A stretch of 24,237 nt of DNA from JBBRMG01 sp038230955 (GTDB lineage Bacteria; Patescibacteriota; Doudnabacteria; UBA920): the NCBI GenBank assembly GCA_038230955.1, contig JBBRMG010000016.1, positions 1 to 24,237 on the forward strand, given 5' to 3'. Below are positions 13,770 to 21,637 of this stretch, one piece after another. Both the position numbers and the translations under genes were made by a program. Each line of letters starts with the position of its first letter. Position 1 is the stretch's first letter. Under the pieces are notes generated by a model. The model made no database searches and was not told the origin of the DNA. It saw only the letters and a list, made by a program, of their open reading frames with translations.

Positions 13770-13778
13770 TAGGTGTAT

Positions 13779-15962
13779 ATGGATTTATCCTCTCTAAATG
13801 ATAAGCAGCGTGAAGCTGTAACCGCCCCGATGGGGCCGGTTTTGGTATTGGCTGGTGCGGGGAGCGGTAAAACCCGAGTTTTGACTTACCGAGTTGCCTA
13901 TATTATAGAGGGCGGAGCAGTAGCGGCAGAAAACATTTTGGCCCTGACGTTTACTAATAAGGCGGCTAAGGAAATGCAGACGCGGGTGATGAAGCTTTTA
14001 GGAGATGGGACAGCCGAGTCGGTCCAGTTAGCTAAAACAGTGGGGTCAGATGGAACTGGCGCGATTGCCGGTTCCAAATCCGGTATGCCCACTATGGGCA
14101 CATTCCATTCTATAGGGGCTAAGTTATTGCGCAAGGAAATAGTGCGGCTTGGTTATGGTCCGAGCTTCGTCATTCTCGATAGCGATGATCAATTGAAAGT
14201 ATTGCGGGAAATTGCCGAAGAATTGGGATTGCCAAAGAAGTTTCCGCCAACGTTATTCCGCGCATATATTTCCAGTGCTAAAAATTTACTGCAAACTCCC
14301 AATGAACTCAATTTAGGGTTAGACGCGTACATGCACGACATGGTCCAGCAAGTTTATGTCATGTATCAAAACTTCTTATTTAAGCAAAATAGTTTGGATT
14401 TTGACGATTTGTTAATGCTGCCGATCAAACTGTTTGAAACTTTTCCGGATGTGTTGCGTAAATATCGGGAGTTGTTCAAGTACATTTTGGTAGATGAGTA
14501 TCAGGATACTAATCAGGCCCAGTATATGTTTTTGTTTTTGCTAGCTTCTCATCGCAATATTTTTGTGGTCGGCGATGATGCCCAAAGTATCTACGGTTTC
14601 CGTGGTTCTAATATTGGCAACATTCTTAACTTTGAACATGACTACTCTGACGCTAGAGTTATCAAGTTGGAGCAGAATTATCGGTCGACAAAAAATATCC
14701 TAGCCGCCGCCCAGAAAGTGATTGAGATGAATTCCGAACAAAAGGCTAAAACTTTGTGGACCGATAACCCATCTGGCAGTAAGATCGTCCTAGAAGAATC
14801 TTTTGACGGGCGGTCTGAAGCCGTGTTCGTGGCCAAGCAAATTATCCGTTTGAGCACTCATGATTTGAGTAATCCCGATGCTGATACAGAAATTGAGTAT
14901 GAGCCGGAACAAGAGGACAGCAACTCGTTTTCTATTCTTGACCATTTTTTGAAGAAGTCTAATAACAAAGGGCGGTTCAATTTGAATAGCCTACAGTTAC
15001 CATTGGATCATACCAGTCTGAATGATTTCGCAATTTTGTATCGGACGCATGCGCAGTCTCGGGAGTTGGAAGAAGCGTTAATTCAATGTGGTATTCCGTA
15101 TCAGATTGTCGGTGGCGTTAAGTTCTATGAGCGCAAGGAAATTAAGGACGTGTTTGCTTTTATGCGGTTGACCCAAAATTTCCGCGATCTGTTGAGTATT
15201 AAACGAGTGATTAACGAACCGGCTCGCGGTTTAGGACCAAAAGCTTACTCTACTATTAAGGAATTTGTTTTGGCTACGGAAGCTAAGGATTTAAAGGAGT
15301 TTAGAGAGAGTCTGGATAATTTAGCTTTGCCACCGAAAGGGAAATCCGCGGTCAATCAGTTTTTTGGAATAATTGCTCAAATTTCTGCCCTGGGACCAGG
15401 AGGAACACTATCGGACTTGCTCCGATTGATTATCAAAACCACAGGAATTGAAGAGTGGCTGCGCGATGGCACGGAAACCGGTGAAGCGCGAGTAGAAAAT
15501 GTCAGAGAACTATTTAATGTCACAATTAAGTATAACAACCTATCGTGGCATGAATCGTTGCCGGCATTCCTGGAAGAGGTCGCATTAGTGACAGACATGG
15601 ATCGGCTAGAAGATGAAAAAGATGCTGTGACGTTAATGACTTTGCATTCGGCGAAAGGACTGGAATTCGATACAGTATTTTTTGTTGGACTAGAAGAAGG
15701 GTTATTGCCTCACGCTCAGTCGATGATGGACCCCAAGCAAATGGCGGAGGAGGTACGGTTGGCCTATGTCGGGTTAACTCGCGCTCGTGAGAGACTGTAT
15801 TTGTTGTACGCCCGGTCTCGTAGGGTGTTTGGTAATGTGCAGGCTAATATTCCGTCACGAATTTTGCGCGTTTTGCCCCCTGGAGTTTTGCAAGGCACAG
15901 TATCGGGAACGAATATGGCGGATAGTGACAATAGCTTGACTTACGAACCCATGGATGAGTAG
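13779..15962 (+). CDS. UvrD/PcrA/Rep-family superfamily 1 DNA helicase
   Basis: An ATP-driven 3'-5' helicase for repair or replication-fork clearance. All SF1A motifs are visible: the Q-motif LNDKQREAV at the start, Walker A AGAGSGKT, Ia LTFTNKAAKEM, Walker B VDEYQDTN, III GDDAQSIYGFRG, IV LEQNYRS, V TLHSAKGLEFDTVF and VI RLAYVGLTRARE. The 727-residue length is near that of PcrA. Two insertions set it apart: about 25 residues before the GTFHS motif (around residues 78-105), and an acidic stretch of about 45 residues (around 360-405, containing EIEYEPEQED) before FAILYRTHAQSRELEE. The C-terminal Tudor-like domain of PcrA is short or missing. The sequence alone does not separate UvrD, PcrA and Rep. 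Confidence 0.95.
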   Translation: MDLSSLNDKQREAVTAPMGPVLVLAGAGSGKTRVLTYRVAYIIEGGAVAAENILALTFTNKAAKEMQTRVMKLLGDGTAESVQLAKTVGSDGTGAIAGSKSGMPTMGTFHSIGAKLLRKEIVRLGYGPSFVILDSDDQLKVLREIAEELGLPKKFPPTLFRAYISSAKNLLQTPNELNLGLDAYMHDMVQQVYVMYQNFLFKQNSLDFDDLLMLPIKLFETFPDVLRKYRELFKYILVDEYQDTNQAQYMFLFLLASHRNIFVVGDDAQSIYGFRGSNIGNILNFEHDYSDARVIKLEQNYRSTKNILAAAQKVIEMNSEQKAKTLWTDNPSGSKIVLEESFDGRSEAVFVAKQIIRLSTHDLSNPDADTEIEYEPEQEDSNSFSILDHFLKKSNNKGRFNLNSLQLPLDHTSLNDFAILYRTHAQSRELEEALIQCGIPYQIVGGVKFYERKEIKDVFAFMRLTQNFRDLLSIKRVINEPARGLGPKAYSTIKEFVLATEAKDLKEFRESLDNLALPPKGKSAVNQFFGIIAQISALGPGGTLSDLLRLIIKTTGIEEWLRDGTETGEARVENVRELFNVTIKYNNLSWHESLPAFLEEVALVTDMDRLEDEKDAVTLMTLHSAKGLEFDTVFFVGLEEGLLPHAQSMMDPKQMAEEVRLAYVGLTRARERLYLLYARSRRVFGNVQANIPSRILRVLPPGVLQGTVSGTNMADSDNSLTYEPMDE

Positions 15963-15978
15963 TGTATACTGGTCTAAA

Positions 15979-15987
15979 TGGTAATAT
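15979..15987 (+). promoter_or_regulatory. Possible extended -10 upstream of rsmA
   Basis: TGGTAATAT lies between the helicase stop and rsmA. It would start a transcript around 15994 with a leader of about 14 nt. No -35 or Shine-Dalgarno is evident, and rsmA may simply be cotranscribed with the helicase gene. Confidence 0.35.
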
Positions 15988-16008
15988 CAAAACAGGCCTA
16001 ATAACTTA

Positions 16009-16836
16009 ATGACCCCAGAGACTCTCAAGAATCTATTACGTGAATATAATTTGAAACCCAACAAGACGTTCGGGCAGAATTTTCTAATGGATGAAATTAT
16101 CATGCAGGACATGGTAGAAGCGGCCGGAGTGTCAGACACCGAAGCGGTGTTAGAGGTGGGCCCAGGTGTTGCGACGCTGACTAAATTTTTAACAGACCGC
16201 GCGCGGTTTGTGTTAGCTGTTGAAAAAGATAAAAAGTTTCAGCCTCTTCTCTGGGATTTAAAAAAAAGTAAAACAAATTTTGATTTTGTAATTGGTGATA
16301 TTCTAGCTTTTGATTTCGGAGAAGCATTAAAAAAATACAAACAGTACCGCGTGGTCGCCAACATTCCTTATTATATAACTGGGAAAATTATTCAACTATT
16401 TGTTCGCAGTAAACACCGACCGAAAAGTATTACACTGCTAGTCCAGAAAGAAGTAGGGGAGAACGTCACAGCCAAACCGGGGAAATTAAATTTGCTTGGC
16501 ATCTCAGTTCAGTTGTATGGTAAACCGTCTATTGTTGCTCGGGTGCCAGCGCGCAGTTTTTTTCCAGCGCCAAAAGTGGACAGTGTCGTGGTGCATATAG
16601 ATTTACCCGACAGACCAAAGTACAAAATTGCGGATGAGAAAAAGTTGTTCAGAATTTTGCGTGCCTGTTTTTCCGGCAAACGAAAACAGTTGCATAATAC
16701 ATTGGTAAATAATTTGCGATTAGATAAAACTTACATTGAACAGTTGCTGAAGGAGTTATCAATTCCTTATGAGTCTCGACCGCAACAGTTGAGCATTGAG
16801 CAGTGGTTAAGTTTGTGTGATGAAATAGTTTTATAA
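16009..16836 (+). CDS. rsmA: 16S rRNA dimethyladenosine transferase RsmA (KsgA)
   Basis: RsmA dimethylates two adjacent adenines in helix 45 near the 3' end of 16S rRNA, a late check in small-subunit assembly. The 275-residue product has the family N-terminus NKTFGQNFLMDEII (residues about 18-31), the SAM-binding motif I EVGPGVATLTKFL (about 46-58), the catalytic motif VANIPYYITGKII (about 117-129, the N-I-P-Y signature) and the late QKEVGE and RVPARSFFPAPKVDSVV blocks. The C-terminal helical domain is complete. It follows the helicase gene by 46 nt. The stop is 25 nt from the convergent DUF192 gene; that gap contains only a weak imperfect palindrome. Confidence 0.97.
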   Translation: MTPETLKNLLREYNLKPNKTFGQNFLMDEIIMQDMVEAAGVSDTEAVLEVGPGVATLTKFLTDRARFVLAVEKDKKFQPLLWDLKKSKTNFDFVIGDILAFDFGEALKKYKQYRVVANIPYYITGKIIQLFVRSKHRPKSITLLVQKEVGENVTAKPGKLNLLGISVQLYGKPSIVARVPARSFFPAPKVDSVVVHIDLPDRPKYKIADEKKLFRILRACFSGKRKQLHNTLVNNLRLDKTYIEQLLKELSIPYESRPQQLSIEQWLSLCDEIVL

Positions 16837-16861
16837 ACAAAAGTCACCTACTTGTAGTTAC

Positions 16862-17389
16862 TTACAATTTTACTTCGTCACCAACTTTTATGTTGTGTGC
16901 TTTGCTCCAGCCGGCGTTAACTTCTAAGATTTGGTCAATGTCCGATGCGGGGTAGTAAACTGGTAAATCTTTGTCTGGTGTATTTGGGGGTGGAGCAGGC
17001 GCATTTTCAGTGATGCTAATTATTTTATTATTGCGAACCCAAATCATATCCAGATTAAATTTCATTTCCTTCATCCAAAAACCAGGTGATGAAGTTTTTG
17101 CAAACGCAAATAACATTCCTTGGTCATCGCGCAATTTGTTTTGACCGGACAGCCCACGTTCTAACTGCGCATTGGTTCGCATAATAGCGATAAAGATTTT
17201 TTGGTTGCTCACTGTAAGGGGAGTGGTATAAATATTGTTTTGGGTTGCGGTGTTGGGAGCAACGGCTGTATTGCTTTGCCGAAGTTTCGGTGTTGATGTG
17301 TCTGCTTTGCACCCCGCGGCTATTAGTGCAACGATAGAAGCGACAACAAATATTTTCAGATGGAGCTTATGGTAAGAGATGTTATTCAT
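16862..17389 (-). CDS. DUF192 family lipoprotein
   Basis: The chosen ATG (17389) gives 175 residues. Residues 1-26 are a short basic start, a hydrophobic core (IFVVASIVALIAAG) and then Cys27, which fits a lipoprotein signal with an AAGC lipobox; the -3 residue is Ala rather than the usual Leu. The mature part is a DUF192 domain: RTNAQLERGLSGQ, then GMLFAFAKTSSPGFWMKEM, LDMIWVRNNKII and the final VNAGWSKAHNIKVGDEVKL. DUF192 is a small beta-barrel of unknown biochemical role, often exported. A longer start at 17413 adds eight residues before the signal peptide, but a TGATATATT box ends 8 nt before the 17389 ATG and overlaps that longer frame, favouring the shorter form. Confidence 0.9.
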   Translation of the reverse strand: MNNISYHKLHLKIFVVASIVALIAAGCKADTSTPKLRQSNTAVAPNTATQNNIYTTPLTVSNQKIFIAIMRTNAQLERGLSGQNKLRDDQGMLFAFAKTSSPGFWMKEMKFNLDMIWVRNNKIISITENAPAPPPNTPDKDLPVYYPASDIDQILEVNAGWSKAHNIKVGDEVKL

Positions 17390-17397
17390 GACTAAAT

Positions 17398-17406
17398 AAT
17401 ATATCA
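17398..17406 (-). promoter_or_regulatory. Extended -10 promoter of the DUF192 gene
   Basis: The minus strand reads TGATATATT, ending 8 nt before the ATG at 17389, consistent with a leaderless mRNA. It is divergent from the envelope-operon promoter at 17439. Confidence 0.55.
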
Positions 17407-17438
17407 GGATCATGGTTCTTGCAATTTATTTCATTTCA

Positions 17439-17447
17439 TGCTATAAT
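17439..17447 (+). promoter_or_regulatory. Extended -10 promoter of the 17518-21566 envelope operon
   Basis: TGCTATAAT would start transcription near 17454, giving a leader of about 64 nt before ATG 17518. The leader can form a small ACAAG/CTTGT hairpin and is otherwise A-rich. This is an extended -10 promoter that is not leaderless. Confidence 0.7.
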
Positions 17448-17517
17448 GTATATAACAAGTTACCCTTGTGATTCGAAACAAAAAGGTTAGAAAAGAATAA
17501 CAAAAACACAACTAAAT

Positions 17518-18267
17518 ATGTCCAACAATCAGAAAACTCTAGGCGGTTCGCCTCATGGTTTTACATCTGCGCATTTCTTATTAATTGCTGCCTGTCTTGT
17601 ATTGCTCCTTGGCTTTAGTGTAGTCAAGGGCAGTTTGACTTGGCAGACTTTAATCAATCTCAATCCACTGCATGCGGCGGCGGAGACTTCTAAGGTTCTT
17701 ACATACGACCAAATTAAAGCTCAGGTAGATGCGACTTACCAAGCTAGTTACACTGCTGATGATAAAACCAAAGAGCAGTTAGCTGAAGTCGATCCGACAT
17801 ATGGAATCGGGGAAGTGTTGGGTGCGAGTACAGACACCACTATACCGAACGCCGACGACGTATTAAAACCAGAGCAGGTCAGCACAATAAAAGTTAAGAC
17901 CTACGCTACCGATAATCCGAAAGACTGGCAGGACTATTCTGACAAATTAAAGTTTGTCGAAGATTATTATGGCGCCTCCGATTTACTGCAAGCGTTTACC
18001 ACGCAGGATACAGAAGCCCTCAAGAAAGCCGAGCCAATTTATTTGTCTTTGATTGGCGAACTAAAAGCCATGCCAGTGCCATCTCAATTTGAACAATACC
18101 AACAGTACAAAATTATGTACTACGCTTCTTTAGTTGACATGGCTCGTTCATACACTTCGACTGATCCGTCAGCTGGTTCTTCAGCTGGATTGTTATTCTT
18201 TAGTTTGCAGGACAAAGTCAGTAACTTACAAGCCCAGTTATCACAACAATATGGCCTCTCGCTTTAA
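17518..18267 (+). CDS. Membrane-anchored extracytoplasmic protein, envelope operon
   Basis: The 249-residue protein has one N-terminal membrane helix (about residues 17-36: SAHFLLIAACLVLLLGFSVV). A mostly helical, charged extracytoplasmic domain follows. Residues 100-105 read VLGAST, a short motif also found in two other proteins of this operon. The C-terminal half (about 140-249) appears helical and rich in Tyr, Gln and Ala (YYGASDLLQAF, FEQYQQYKIMYYASLVDMAR). I do not recognise a family. It is the first gene of four, all with a signal sequence or membrane anchor, and its end overlaps the next gene by 17 nt. A structural role in an envelope or pilus-like assembly is inferred from context only. 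Confidence 0.8.
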   Translation: MSNNQKTLGGSPHGFTSAHFLLIAACLVLLLGFSVVKGSLTWQTLINLNPLHAAAETSKVLTYDQIKAQVDATYQASYTADDKTKEQLAEVDPTYGIGEVLGASTDTTIPNADDVLKPEQVSTIKVKTYATDNPKDWQDYSDKLKFVEDYYGASDLLQAFTTQDTEALKKAEPIYLSLIGELKAMPVPSQFEQYQQYKIMYYASLVDMARSYTSTDPSAGSSAGLLFFSLQDKVSNLQAQLSQQYGLSL

Positions 18268-20266
18268 ACACAAAAAAATTGTTTTGTCTGTGATGCTGAT
18301 TGCCATTATGGCATCAGTATTCGTTCCGTTTGTACAAACAGCTCAGGCGGTAATTCCAGTAACTGACGTTGCTCATATTCATGTCAGTGTTTGGAGCAGA
18401 ATTGCAACTCATATTGAGGCCGCTCTTGGTTTGGGCGTAAATTCTACCACCGCTACGGCGACGACCACTGGTACTGCCCTAAAAGCGTTCGACCTATCGC
18501 AAAAGGGCCTCTCTATACAAAAATTGACCATTGATCAGCTTTTTCCTTTGTCTGCCTGTAACACGTTGGAGGGTAGCGGCTTTTTTGTAGATTTATTAGA
18601 TAACTTTGGTAATGCTTTGGCCAGCACTGGTGATCAAACTAAAACTACCGGCACTCTCTTTATTACGCAAAAGCTGACTAGACTGAAGGCTGCCAAAATA
18701 TGTTGGGATTCATTTTATACTGCTTCCGAAAGAGTGTTTGTAGGGATGGATCGGCCAGACGCATCGTTAATCGCTAAGCGACAAAATTATATTACGGCAC
18801 AGAAAGCGCTAGAAGCACGTATTCAGGATTTGGTAAAACAACAGGCCGCCAGTTTGAAAGATGTATTTAAAGCACTATCGGTTAGCATCATTCTAGATTT
18901 AAATAAAAATCTGACCACCAAATTGGTTAATGAACTAAAAGACAAGTATAAGATTGGCAAGTACCTTGATTATGCCGACGCTTTAGCCAGCCAGGTCTAT
19001 GCGGTGGACTACATCAAAAAGAATTATAACGGTGATCAGCAAAACCAGTTAATTCTGACTACATTAGCAAAGGCTCAAAATATCCCGGGTCCTTTATCTA
19101 ATAACTTGTATTATAAAACTGCTCAGAGCGTGATAGAAGCAAAAGTGGCTAAAACTTGTCCCAACGTAGGAACATTAGGCGGTTGGCAAAGCTCTAATTG
19201 GTATCAATCGGTGAATAGTGCAGCCAGTGACGCTTGTAACGTCAGGTTGGAGCAAGAAAAAGCTCAACAGCAATTACAAGCGGTTATGTCGGGGGCTAAA
19301 CAATCGGCGGATCAGGAAATTAAGTCGTCGAATGGGGGATTCAAGTCGACTCGCAATTGTACAGATGCCAGTGCCCAAAATAAAAAAATAGATGCGCAGT
19401 ATGTGGCTCATGACACGGCATTAGCAAAAGCTAAAGCAGCCGTAGATTTGGCCGGCGCTCAAATTGATAAACTTTATCAAGACGTTAATGATCCTAACTT
19501 TGAAGCTAATCTCAAAGTGGCATTGGATTCTTTTGATAAAGCCAAAGCTGCTTATGCTACCGCATTAAAAAGTTACGAAGCTTTGCCTGACCAGGTGGCT
19601 GGCGGCGTGGTTACGTTGTGTGAAGCTATAAGTTCACCAGCTAATTTCTTAGCTCAGGGCATTAATTCCTATCTGACCAAGCATTTAGACCAGACATTTA
19701 AGCTACAGTCGGACAACTTACCGTTGTTTGGTAAGATTTTAAGCAAATATACTTCCAACTTTGTTACTAATATATTGTTAGGCAACAAGAGCAATGGACA
19801 TGTGCTAAACGACACCAAAGGTTTTGTTGGTGCTGCTTTGGGCGCCACAGCGGCAGCGGCCATTGAGAATGTGGGTAATGGCGGTTCTGGCGGCGGCACA
19901 GTTCTGGTATATCCGCCGAAAGATTTAGGTCCTTGTACTGTGGCCGGGTCTGCTACGGCAGGACGCAGTTTTGAGCTTTCATGGAATCTGACCGGTGTGG
20001 ATAAGGGAAAGTCCGTAGTCATTACACCACAAGCCAACAAGCCGGTAGAAGCGTTGCAGGGTAAGGCCAATGTGTGCATAACCTCACTTACGACGTATCA
20101 GTTTAAAATCTACGATACGCTGACCCCAACATCATCTACCAAGCCACTTGATGATCAGAGCTTAGAGGTTGACCCGGCTCGCTACAGTTACAACGGTAGC
20201 ACATCACCTAGAGTGGCCGGCGCTCAAACTCTCCTGCCACGGGGACCACAATCTAACTTACGTTAG
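18251..20266 (+). CDS. Large secreted protein, possible VirB5/TrbJ-like (weak)
   Basis: The chosen ATG gives 671 residues with a classic signal peptide: basic RFKHKK, hydrophobic IVLSVMLIAIMASVFVPF and an AQA cleavage site at 31-33. Upstream in-frame starts lie far inside the previous gene and lack a signal. The mature N-terminus (AVIPVTDVAHIHVSVWSRI) resembles the start of VirB5/TrbJ-type minor pilins, a weak hint at a type IV secretion or pilus system. Long Ala/Lys/Gln-rich helical and coiled-coil regions follow (about 190-450). Then comes a Gly-rich linker (GNGGSGGG) and a C-terminal Ig-like beta domain of about 110 residues with a Cys pair (GPCTVAGS, ANVCITS). The overlap with the preceding gene suggests coupled translation. 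Confidence 0.75.
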   Translation: MASRFKHKKIVLSVMLIAIMASVFVPFVQTAQAVIPVTDVAHIHVSVWSRIATHIEAALGLGVNSTTATATTTGTALKAFDLSQKGLSIQKLTIDQLFPLSACNTLEGSGFFVDLLDNFGNALASTGDQTKTTGTLFITQKLTRLKAAKICWDSFYTASERVFVGMDRPDASLIAKRQNYITAQKALEARIQDLVKQQAASLKDVFKALSVSIILDLNKNLTTKLVNELKDKYKIGKYLDYADALASQVYAVDYIKKNYNGDQQNQLILTTLAKAQNIPGPLSNNLYYKTAQSVIEAKVAKTCPNVGTLGGWQSSNWYQSVNSAASDACNVRLEQEKAQQQLQAVMSGAKQSADQEIKSSNGGFKSTRNCTDASAQNKKIDAQYVAHDTALAKAKAAVDLAGAQIDKLYQDVNDPNFEANLKVALDSFDKAKAAYATALKSYEALPDQVAGGVVTLCEAISSPANFLAQGINSYLTKHLDQTFKLQSDNLPLFGKILSKYTSNFVTNILLGNKSNGHVLNDTKGFVGAALGATAAAAIENVGNGGSGGGTVLVYPPKDLGPCTVAGSATAGRSFELSWNLTGVDKGKSVVITPQANKPVEALQGKANVCITSLTTYQFKIYDTLTPTSSTKPLDDQSLEVDPARYSYNGSTSPRVAGAQTLLPRGPQSNLR

Positions 20267-20281
20267 TACAAAAAAAATATT

Positions 20282-20515
20282 ATGAATCAAACTGAAACAA
20301 AAAAAATTATCACTGCGGCTGGTCTTTGCCTGCTTGTATTAGGGGCTGTGGCTTATATGGTGTTTGGCTCTAAACATTTGTTGGTGTTGCAACCACCTGT
20401 TGTTTCAACAAATCAAACTGCTCAGACCGCACCACCGACAAGTTCAGGCCAAGTGTTGGGCGCAAGCACTGCTAATCCTCTAAAAGACGTGTATATTAAT
20501 CCGTTTGCTAAATAA
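20282..20515 (+). CDS. Small membrane-anchored protein (77 aa), envelope operon
   Basis: Residues 9-28 form one membrane helix (IITAAGLCLLVLGAVAYMVF). A Pro/Thr/Gln-rich spacer follows, then VLGAST at 58-63 and the tail NPLKDVYINPFAK. The tail with its repeated N-P-(L/F) pattern could be a docking peptide. It lies 15 nt after the large secreted protein and 1 nt before the Cys-repeat gene, with no Shine-Dalgarno. The size and position are those of small accessory proteins of secretion machines, but no family match is claimed. Confidence 0.75.
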   Translation: MNQTETKKIITAAGLCLLVLGAVAYMVFGSKHLLVLQPPVVSTNQTAQTAPPTSSGQVLGASTANPLKDVYINPFAK

Positions 20516-20516
20516 T

Positions 20517-21566
20517 ATGAGCCGAGCATTATCCAAAATTTATATAAGTGTGCTGATGGCTTCTATTGTCTTAGCGATTATGGCACCCCAGATGGCTCGG
20601 GCAACATCGGCCGGTTCTGACGCGTTTAATAAAATTATAAACCCCCAAGCATCGCCTATTGCCGGTACTTTGTATGTGCGGGGCTTTGTCTATCCTATTG
20701 TGGAGTTGGGCAACTGCTCCAGCAAATCTAATTGTTTTGATTATTGCGAACAAATGTCCAACGTGCCGGCCTGTGCTGATTTCTCGGAACGTCATGGCAT
20801 TATGCCAGCTGGATCCGCAGCGGCGACACAAAAATTGGTGGAAGCATTACTGGCTGGCAACCGACCAGGGCCATGCAATTCGCTTAACGACTGTGTGACT
20901 TATTGCGATAAGCCTAGTTCGTATGATGACTGCACAGCCTATGTCCAAAAGATTGGCTTGAATACGGCAGTACTGGGAGCGAGTGATACTGTGGCGGTAA
21001 TACCGCGGGGTTTGCTTAATTACTGTAATACTGCCCAATCGTGTGCTACCTATTGCGCTAGTGTGTCGAATGCCGATTGCGCAGGTTTGCCGATCGAGCA
21101 GCAGAAAGCGCCAGATCCACAGTCATTTGTTACTCCTGACATTCAAAAGCTTATCGATAGCAGCCAAGCTTATAAAAATGGTAACTTAGGGGCAGCTAAT
21201 GCTTCGCTTTATGGCTCAACTACGAATAAAGGTGTGAACCCGCGAGTGAAAAGTGTATCCTCAGTGGACCCGGATCAAATATATAATCAATTACAAAATT
21301 GTCTCAACAATGCCCAGGGGTCTATTGTCAATATTCAACCTCCTGCGGGCACTCCGCCTAGCCCTTTTGGGCCACAAGTAGACACTAGGGCCTATGAGCA
21401 GCAGCAGAATCAGTGTCAGCAACAAGCTCAAGATCAGTCGCCAACGTCGGCTCAGGCGCTGGATGGTGGTAGAGCTCAGGCGCTGGATGGCATTAAGGCT
21501 ATTGAAGACTGTCTGGCCAACGTAAAAGATTTTGCGCGAGATTTTCAGGCCTGTCTGACTCAATAG
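20517..21566 (+). CDS. Secreted protein with three Cys-rich repeats
   Basis: From ATG 20517 (1 nt after the previous stop) the product has 349 residues with a signal peptide (about 1-29, ending MARA). Three repeats follow with the spacing C-x5-C-x3-C-x7/8-C: Cys67/73/77/86, Cys120/126/130/139 and Cys170/176/180/188. In all three the residue before the third Cys is Tyr. Each repeat probably forms a small disulfide-stabilised helical hairpin; similar Cys repeats recur in CPR secreted proteins in my experience, without known function. VLGAS is found at 152-156. The C-terminal part is Gln/Ala/Pro-rich and contains a tandem AQALDG repeat encoded by a 17-bp direct repeat. A TTG start at 20505 is possible but overlaps the previous gene and adds nothing. 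It is last in the operon. Confidence 0.82.
   Translation: MSRALSKIYISVLMASIVLAIMAPQMARATSAGSDAFNKIINPQASPIAGTLYVRGFVYPIVELGNCSSKSNCFDYCEQMSNVPACADFSERHGIMPAGSAAATQKLVEALLAGNRPGPCNSLNDCVTYCDKPSSYDDCTAYVQKIGLNTAVLGASDTVAVIPRGLLNYCNTAQSCATYCASVSNADCAGLPIEQQKAPDPQSFVTPDIQKLIDSSQAYKNGNLGAANASLYGSTTNKGVNPRVKSVSSVDPDQIYNQLQNCLNNAQGSIVNIQPPAGTPPSPFGPQVDTRAYEQQQNQCQQQAQDQSPTSAQALDGGRAQALDGIKAIEDCLANVKDFARDFQACLTQ
21450..21490 (+). repeat. 17-bp direct repeat inside the Cys-repeat gene
   Basis: GCTCAGGCGCTGGATGG occurs at 21450-21466 and again at 21474-21490. The period is 24 bp (8 codons), so the reading frame is kept and the protein gains a tandem AQALDG unit. It looks like a recent slippage duplication. 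Confidence 0.85.
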
Positions 21567-21608
21567 GGCATAGGTAAGGGAAGAATTGCCATGTGTGGGC
21601 GGTTTTCC

Positions 21609-21637
21609 TTGACAAAACCACCTAAATAAGGTATAAT
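21609..21637 (+). promoter_or_regulatory. Sigma-70-type promoter TTGACA-17-TATAAT of the M48 gene
   Basis: TTGACA (21609-21614) and TATAAT (21632-21637) are both perfect and spaced 17 bp apart, with no extended TG. Its expected start (about 21644) falls inside the 5' arm of the hairpin at 21637-21671. Confidence 0.85.

Larger units (their letters stand above)
13445..13778 (+). other. 334-bp intergenic control region
   Basis: This is the only gap over 300 bases. It separates the divergent LysM-CHAP and helicase genes and contains no plausible gene. It holds a minus-strand TGGTACACT (13544-13552) and a cluster of AAGTAAGCC-type cores in both orientations: 13606-13614 plus, 13632-13640 minus, 13660-13668 plus, 13725-13733 minus. 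It also holds a perfect DnaA box at 13620, an 18-bp inverted repeat and the helicase promoter at 13761-13769. Confidence 0.7.

Noticed and set aside
13445..13778. Chromosomal replication origin
   Set aside because: Only one perfect DnaA box and no dnaA, dnaN or clear AT-rich unwinding element nearby; kept only as a possible regulatory region.
16837..16861. Bidirectional terminator between rsmA and the DUF192 gene
   Set aside because: The palindrome is short and imperfect and has no T-run on either side.
18134..18250. Longer N-terminus of the large secreted protein, starting at 18134
   Set aside because: It would overlap the previous gene by over 130 nt and bury the signal peptide; ATG 18251 gives a clean signal sequence.
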